Source: Flavobacteriaceae bacterium
GTDB taxonomy: Bacteria > Bacteroidota > Bacteroidia > Flavobacteriales > Flavobacteriaceae
Reading direction: 5' to 3'
Length of the DNA stretch: 9,285 bases
NCBI GenBank assembly: GCA_015489265.1
Contig: WFZY01000050.1
Location: 1 to 9,285, forward strand
Part shown: positions 5,428-9,285 of the stretch, one piece after another
How the letters are laid out: every line of letters begins with the position of its first letter
Position numbering within the stretch: position 1 is the stretch's first letter
Notes under the pieces: model-generated
Seen by the model: the letters and a program-made list of their open reading frames with translations, nothing else
The model's database searches: none
What the model was told of the DNA's origin: nothing
Position numbers and translations under genes: made by a program

Positions 5428-7197
5428 TTAATCATTCATTGACAACAAAAATTCTTCGTTGGTTCGGGTTTCTTCAATCCGTTCTTTGACAAACTGCATC
5501 GCTTCAATAGGATTCATATCGGCTAAGTATCGACGCAAGAGCCACATACGTTGTACCGTACGGTCGTCATGCAATAAATCGTCACGGCGGGTGCTGGAGT
5601 TTTTAATATCAATAGCCGGATAAATACGACGATTGGCCAAATTGCGATCCAGTTGTAATTCCATATTTCCGGTACCTTTAAATTCTTCAAAAATCACTTC
5701 ATCCATTTTAGAACCAGTATCGATTAAAGCCGTGGCAATAATGGTCAACGATCCCCCTTCTTTAATATTTCTAGCAGCCCCGAAAAAACGTTTGGGTTTG
5801 TGTAAAGCATTGGAATCTACCCCACCGGACAAAACGCGTCCTGACATGGGTTGCACGGTATTGTAAGCGCGTGCCAAACGCGTAATGGAATCGAGCAAAA
5901 TCACGACATCCATACCGCTTTCGACCATACGTTTGGCTTTTTCGATGACGATATTTGCCACTTTTACATGTCTATCAGCCGACTCATCAAAGGTTGAAGC
6001 AATGACTTCTCCGGTCACACTTTGTTTCATATCGGTTACCTCTTCCGGACGTTCATCAATCAATAACACCATTTGATATACTTCAGGATGATTGGCAGCA
6101 ATGGCATTGGCTAAATCTTTTAATAAAATCGTTTTACCGGTTTTGGGTTGTGACACAATCATAGCCCGTTGTCCTTTGCCTATAGGCGCAAACAAATCGA
6201 CAATACGGGTTGACAAAGTACTACGTCTGCCGGCAATATTTAGTTTTTCATCAGGAAATAACGGTGTCAAGTGCTCAAAAGCAACACGGTCACGTACCAC
6301 TTCAGGGTCTTGATTGTTGATTTTTTTGACTTTCAACAAGGGATAAAATTTTTCACCTTCCTTAGGCGGACGCACTACACCTTGAACCGTATCACCGGTT
6401 TTTAATCCGAATAATCTGATTTGTGACGGTGACACGTAAATATCGTCGGGCGAACTCAAATAATTAAAATCTGCCGAACGTAAAAACCCATAACCGTCTT
6501 GCAAGATTTCTAAAACCCCTTCGGCATCAATGATACCGTCAAATTCAAATTCATCACGTCTGTTTTTTTGATGTTTTTGATTTGATTTGTTGTTATTTTG
6601 ATGTTTTTGCTGATTGGTTTGATGTGTATTATTCTGCTGCGATTTTTGTTGGTCGTTTGATTTAGAGATTTCTCTTTTTTCATCAACTACTTCAACAGGT
6701 AAATCTTTCGTAGTATCTTTTTTATCCCGTTTTGATTTTTGTTTCGATGATTTTTTTTCTTGATTTTTTACAGGTTCTTTATCATCAAATAAGCTTTGTT
6801 GAGAAATATTTGGTTGCTGTCCCGAAGTTTCCTGTTGCTTTTGTTTTCTGGGACGGCGCTTGCGTTGTTGCTTTTCTTCAGTATTTTGTTGAACGGGATT
6901 ATTTTGAAAAGCTTTATTCTGCGAATTTTTCTTTTGTGAATGGGCTTCTTTTTTTTCTTGCGTTTGCTTCTTTTTCGGACGCCCGGGCTTTTTTGCAATC
7001 AGTTCTTCTTTTTTCTCTTCTAGTTTTAATTCTCGGGCTTTTTCTTTTACAACATCCGGATGATCAGCTTGAAAATCCAAAATTTTGTAAATTAATTCCA
7101 TTTTTTTTAAATGGTAATACTTTTTAATCCCGATGGTTTTGGCTATCTCTTGTAGCGCAACCAATTTCAGTTGTTTTAATGATTCAATATCAAACAT
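5428..7197 (-). CDS. rho: Transcription termination factor Rho
   Basis: Rho is a hexameric RNA helicase that binds nascent RNA and, using ATP, dislodges RNA polymerase. The 589 residues run: SAP-like Rho_N domain (1-47); an insertion (about 65-217) of almost only Lys, Gln, Asn, Glu, Ser and Arg; cold-shock RNA-binding domain (about 218-293, GVLEILQDGYGFLR and DDIYVSPSQIR); and the RecA-like ATPase. The ATPase has Walker A QPKTGKT (350-356), catalytic Glu in LIDERPEE (E382), Walker B VVILLD (431-436), Q-loop LSGGVDSNAL (456-465), R-loop SKMDEVIFEEFKGTGN (496-511) and the arginine-finger region SSTRRDD (R537). All key residues are present. E. coli Rho is about 419 residues, so the insertion explains the excess length; such insertions are known in Bacteroidota Rho. 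The ATG at 7195-7197 fits the conserved N-terminus. No perfect TAnnTTTG is seen upstream; TATTATTG (complement of 7314-7321) is a weak candidate. Confidence 0.97.
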   Translation of the reverse strand: MFDIESLKQLKLVALQEIAKTIGIKKYYHLKKMELIYKILDFQADHPDVVKEKARELKLEEKKEELIAKKPGRPKKKQTQEKKEAHSQKKNSQNKAFQNNPVQQNTEEKQQRKRRPRKQKQQETSGQQPNISQQSLFDDKEPVKNQEKKSSKQKSKRDKKDTTKDLPVEVVDEKREISKSNDQQKSQQNNTHQTNQQKHQNNNKSNQKHQKNRRDEFEFDGIIDAEGVLEILQDGYGFLRSADFNYLSSPDDIYVSPSQIRLFGLKTGDTVQGVVRPPKEGEKFYPLLKVKKINNQDPEVVRDRVAFEHLTPLFPDEKLNIAGRRSTLSTRIVDLFAPIGKGQRAMIVSQPKTGKTILLKDLANAIAANHPEVYQMVLLIDERPEEVTDMKQSVTGEVIASTFDESADRHVKVANIVIEKAKRMVESGMDVVILLDSITRLARAYNTVQPMSGRVLSGGVDSNALHKPKRFFGAARNIKEGGSLTIIATALIDTGSKMDEVIFEEFKGTGNMELQLDRNLANRRIYPAIDIKNSSTRRDDLLHDDRTVQRMWLLRRYLADMNPIEAMQFVKERIEETRTNEEFLLSMND

Positions 7198-7354
7198 ATA
7201 TAATAAGGTGTTTGGTTTGTTTTGTTATTTTATAATAATATGTAAAGTAAGAAAGATTCTTAAATGTTTACAAAAAATGACGATTGGTCTATTGTAGATA
7301 AGTAATTATAGTGCAATAATAGTAATTTTTTTTTATTCCATAACAATTTTGTCT

Positions 7355-7362
7355 TATTTTTG
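7355..7362 (+). promoter_or_regulatory. Bacteroidota-type -7 box upstream of the DUF4293 gene
   Basis: TATTTTTG matches TAnnTTTG and lies only 16 bases before the ATG at 7379, so the leader would be very short. The -33 region (7329-7337) is a T-run without a clear TTG. The 181-base gap between the divergent starts of rho and this gene holds no other clear feature. Confidence 0.5.
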
Positions 7363-7378
7363 TTGAAAATTTTATCAA

Positions 7379-7765
7379 ATGCTACAACGTATACAATCGG
7401 TCTACATGCTAATTGCCTTTATTTCAAGTATTTTTTACAGCTATTTGGCTTATACAATATTATTTAAAGAAAATTTGGTTTTTGCTATTTCGTCCGGAAT
7501 TATCTCTCTCGTAATATTGATAAATATTTTTTTATATAAAAACCGGAAATTGCAAATCAGATTAAATAATTTAGTTATCTTTGTATTAATAGTTCTTTTG
7601 GGTTTATCTATTTACCAAGTCGGATTATTATCCGGAGAAAAGTCATTTTCTGAGAAGGATATTAAGTTACTAGTTCCGGTCATTTCTATCGTTTTTTTAC
7701 TTATCGCCAATAAGTATATCAAACGGGACGAAAGACTTGTAAAATCCGTTGACAGGATTAGGTAA
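7379..7765 (+). CDS. DUF4293 family four-helix membrane protein
   Basis: The 128-residue inner-membrane protein has four hydrophobic segments at about residues 8-28, 33-54, 63-84 and 96-113, separated by short loops, with basic residues after the second (KNRKLQIR) and the last (KYIKRDER). The start MLQRIQSVYMLIA and the end RDERLVKSVDRIR match the pattern I recall for DUF4293, a family of unknown function found in Bacteroidota. In that phylum DUF4293 genes are commonly found beside rho, which supports the call, although the pairing's meaning is unknown. It has its own hairpin terminator, so it is likely a single-gene unit. No catalytic or metal-binding motif is visible. The chosen ATG gives the family-typical N-terminus and is the first possible one. 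Confidence 0.85.
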   Translation: MLQRIQSVYMLIAFISSIFYSYLAYTILFKENLVFAISSGIISLVILINIFLYKNRKLQIRLNNLVIFVLIVLLGLSIYQVGLLSGEKSFSEKDIKLLVPVISIVFLLIANKYIKRDERLVKSVDRIR

Positions 7766-7784
7766 ACGCAAAAATCTTTAATCT

Positions 7785-7818
7785 AAAAGCCGTTGTATAT
7801 ATGCAGCGGCTTTTTTTT
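7785..7818 (+). terminator. Intrinsic terminator after the DUF4293 gene
   Basis: AAAAGCCGTTG (7785-7795) pairs with CAGCGGCTTTT (7804-7814) with one G-U wobble and an 8-nt loop, followed by TTTT up to 7818. It begins 20 bases after the stop codon. Confidence 0.85.
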
Positions 7819-7919
7819 GTTGAAAGAAAATGTTTATAAAGTTTATCATGTTGCAAGACCTGTTTGGTCTCAAAATTAAAATTAACTGTTGAAAATAAAG
7901 CTTAAAAAAATATAAATCC

Positions 7920-7966
7920 GGTCACTTCGATACAATCCCGATTAGCATCGGGATCACTCAGTGACC
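7920..7966. repeat. Nested inverted repeat (intergenic repeat element)
   Basis: An outer pair GGTCACT (7920-7926) and AGTGACC (7960-7966) encloses an inner pair TCCCGAT (7936-7942) and ATCGGGA (7947-7953) with a 4-nt loop. Both arms are perfect complements. Unlike a terminator, no T-tract follows on either strand. It looks like a dispersed, structured intergenic repeat. Confidence 0.7.
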
Positions 7967-8160
7967 TAAGCCCCTTAGTTCCCCATTCCTCATATTTAAA
8001 GCATAAAATGTGAAGCGAGTAACAACCCTACTGTATTCTAAAAAATCATAACAAAAGAGTTTAAGTTTGAATGACGAATAATGAACAAAGAATGTTGATT
8101 TTAGAAGTAATTGAAAAGTAAAAATGAATGATGAATTACGAAGTAACAACGGCGTTAAAA

Positions 8161-8195
8161 AAATCTGAAATCGCAAATATGAAATCTCAAATCAG
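8161..8195. repeat. aatctgaaatcgc direct repeat, copy 1
   Basis: Begins aaatctgaaatcgcaa and matches a second copy at 8520-8553 in the same orientation with a few substitutions over about 33 bases. Within each copy the word gaaatct also recurs, giving a loose short-period structure. Confidence 0.55.
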
Positions 8196-8198
8196 CCT

Positions 8199-8235
8199 GT
8201 CCCGACTTTTGTCGTGACGGAACACTCAGCGACCT
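8199..8235. repeat. Partial second copy of the 7920-7966 repeat
   Basis: GTCCCGAC (8199-8206) and GTCGTGAC (8211-8218) form a hairpin with one mismatch and a TTTT loop. They are followed by cactcagcgacct (8223-8235), which matches cactcagtgacct at 7955-7967 with one change. The left outer arm of the first copy is missing. Confidence 0.55.
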
Positions 8236-8341
8236 CGTCTTTCAATTCATAAAATTACAAGCAGAAATAAAGTATGAAGCAAGCAATACTCATCAAAATC
8301 GCCAAATAAACTAGGAAGCAGAAAAAAATCATCACTTCATC

Positions 8342-8382
8342 AAGTCCTCATTTCCTCAAATTATAAGCAGTCATAAAGTCGG
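8342..8382. repeat. aagtcctcat direct repeat, copy 1
   Basis: Begins aagtcctcatttcctcaaat and aligns without gaps to 8430-8470 (33 of 41 bases identical by eye), 88 bp apart. Confidence 0.6.
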
Positions 8383-8429
8383 AAAGAGTAAATAAACATC
8401 AAAAATTTAATATTCTATGAAGCGGTAAA

Positions 8430-8470
8430 AAGTCCTCATATCCTCAAATCAGAAGCAGAAATACAGTATG
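8430..8470. repeat. aagtcctcat direct repeat, copy 2
   Basis: Partner of 8342-8382. Its right half (aaatcagaagcag and on to 8472) also matches 8252-8278 at 24 of 27 bases, so part of this unit is present three times in the region. Confidence 0.6.
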
Positions 8471-8519
8471 AAATGTTAAACTCACATTGAATAATAATCA
8501 TATTATGAAAATTAATCGC

Positions 8520-8553
8520 AAATCTGAAATCGCAATTCTGAAATCTGAAATGA
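8520..8553. repeat. aatctgaaatcgc direct repeat, copy 2
   Basis: Direct-repeat partner of 8161-8195. It contains the aaatctgaaat word twice (8520-8530 and 8541-8551) and ends about 30 bases before the TPR gene's -7 box. Confidence 0.55.
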
Positions 8554-8585
8554 ATAAAAAATCATCAATTCCTCAAAATATTAAT

Positions 8586-8593
8586 TAACTTTG
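8586..8593 (+). promoter_or_regulatory. Bacteroidota-type -7 box upstream of the TPR protein gene
   Basis: TAACTTTG matches TAnnTTTG exactly and is followed by GCA, a common start context in flavobacteria. It lies 20 bases before the ATG at 8614. No TTG is seen at the usual -33 distance; that segment belongs to the AT-rich repeat region. Confidence 0.6.
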
Positions 8594-8613
8594 CACCAAA
8601 CATCAACAAACCA

Positions 8614-9285
8614 ATGCCCAAAAATTTATACATTATATTATTTATAACAATTTTTGCGCCTGCAACTGTGTTGTTTGGACAAAATCCCGTTTTAGCCAAA
8701 AAATATTTTGAACAAGGCGATTTGGATAAAGCGGCTTATGAATACAAATTGTTAGTTGACAAATTTCCTTATAATGATAATTATATTTTTAACCTGATAA
8801 AAATTTACCAATCCCAATCAAAATTTGACGCTGTCAACAAACTGATCAAACAACAAAACACCAAGCAAAAACCGCAATATTTTGTCTATTTGGGATACAA
8901 TTACCAAATGCAGAAAGATAGCATCAAAGCACAAAAATACTATCAAAAAGCCCTAAAAGCCGTCAAAAAAACACCTTATCGGGCTTATGCCGTCGGGCAG
9001 GCATTTAAACAATTGTATTTGTTGGACGAAGCCTTGCAAACTTATCAAATAGCTACTAAACAAGGCAAAAATACCAATTATCTGATGCAGATTGCACAAA
9101 TTTATGCCGAAAAAAACGATTTGCCCAATATGATTAAAAGCTTTTTGGATTTAATAGAAAAAGAACCCAAATATGCCTCACAAGTTAAATATTATTTAAC
9201 CAGAAGCATTACACAAGACCCTGAAAACGAAGCTAATATCATCCTAAAAAATCAATTGGTGCAACGCATCAAAGACACTCATAGC
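8614..9285 (+). CDS. Secreted TPR-repeat protein (5' part; runs off the window)
   Basis: The frame is open from the ATG at 8614 to the last base, giving 224 residues without a stop, so the gene continues to the right. The N-terminus is a signal peptide (about 1-22: LYIILFITIFAPATVLFG, then Gln), placing the protein in the periplasm or at the outer membrane. From residue 26 the sequence reads as tetratricopeptide helical hairpins: AKKYFEQGDLDKAAYEYKLL (27-46), YFVYLGYNYQMQKDSIKAQK (89-108) with YYQKAL, AYAVGQAFKQLYLLDEALQT (124-143), and a less regular unit around 156-182. TPRs are protein-binding scaffolds; the partner cannot be told from here. Flavobacteria carry secreted TPR proteins of several hundred residues, so much of this one is probably outside the window. 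The start is supported by the TAACTTTG box 20 bases upstream and by the signal peptide beginning at once after it. Confidence 0.88.
   Translation, partial: MPKNLYIILFITIFAPATVLFGQNPVLAKKYFEQGDLDKAAYEYKLLVDKFPYNDNYIFNLIKIYQSQSKFDAVNKLIKQQNTKQKPQYFVYLGYNYQMQKDSIKAQKYYQKALKAVKKTPYRAYAVGQAFKQLYLLDEALQTYQIATKQGKNTNYLMQIAQIYAEKNDLPNMIKSFLDLIEKEPKYASQVKYYLTRSITQDPENEANIILKNQLVQRIKDTHS

Larger units (their letters stand above)
7819..8585. other. Non-coding intergenic region made of degenerate repeats
   Basis: About 770 bases with no credible gene on either strand: frames are short, and the longest (minus strand, 7958-8176) lies across a repeat. The left part holds a nested inverted repeat (7920-7966). 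The middle has AT-rich words such as aatgaatgatgaattacgaag (near 8123-8143). The right part has several pairs of diverged direct repeats, listed separately. This looks like an accumulation point for dispersed intergenic repeats. I see no tRNA, small-RNA promoter or transposase fragment in it. Confidence 0.7.

Noticed and set aside
6732..7127. Open frame of 131 codons on the plus strand, hydrophobic
   Set aside because: Antisense to the Lys/Gln-rich insertion of rho; Lys codons read backwards as Phe/Leu give false hydrophobicity.
7958..8176. Open frame of 72 codons on the minus strand in the repeat region
   Set aside because: Lies across the inverted-repeat element and repetitive AT-rich words, with no promoter or recognisable protein pattern.
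8161..8553. CRISPR array
   Set aside because: The repeats are diverged, overlapping and irregularly spaced, with no uniform spacers and no cas genes.

Overview
This is an AT-rich chromosomal stretch from a member of the Bacteroidota, most likely a flavobacterium. Four things in the sequence point there: a secreted protein with a type A (Por) C-terminal sorting domain; a Rho factor with the long Lys/Gln/Asn-rich insertion typical of the phylum; a DUF4293 membrane protein divergent from rho; and promoters of the form TAnnTTTG with A-rich leaders and no Shine-Dalgarno sequences. No plasmid, phage, CRISPR or tRNA signature is visible.

Layout. Bases 1-380 hold the 3' end of accC (biotin carboxylase). 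Bases 425-1860 are a badly decayed insertion sequence with matching terminal inverted repeats; its IS1182-type transposase is broken by many frameshifts, stops and deletions. Bases 1861-2056 hold two 40-bp REP-like units. A 582-residue secreted modular protein (2089-3837) follows, closed by a hairpin terminator. Next come two directly abutting TerB-like paralogues (3962-4387, 4388-4795) and a repetitive, highly charged helical protein (4899-5354). A 40-bp perfect palindrome acts as a shared terminator between that gene and the convergent rho gene (5428-7197, minus strand). Divergent from rho is a DUF4293 four-helix membrane protein (7379-7765) with its own terminator. Bases 7819-8585 are a non-coding mosaic of degenerate repeats. 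The window ends inside a secreted TPR protein that starts at 8614.

How the genes relate. accC (fatty-acid synthesis) and rho (transcription termination) are core genes. The TerB pair is almost certainly co-transcribed and translationally coupled, and the adjacent charged helical protein may be functionally linked to it, but no function can be read from the sequence. The IS remnant and the repeat mosaic sit in the intergenic spaces and look like inert debris, apart from the hairpins at the IS ends. I see no complete new defence, secretion or biosynthetic system. The TerB-TerB-helical protein cassette is the least explained part of the window.
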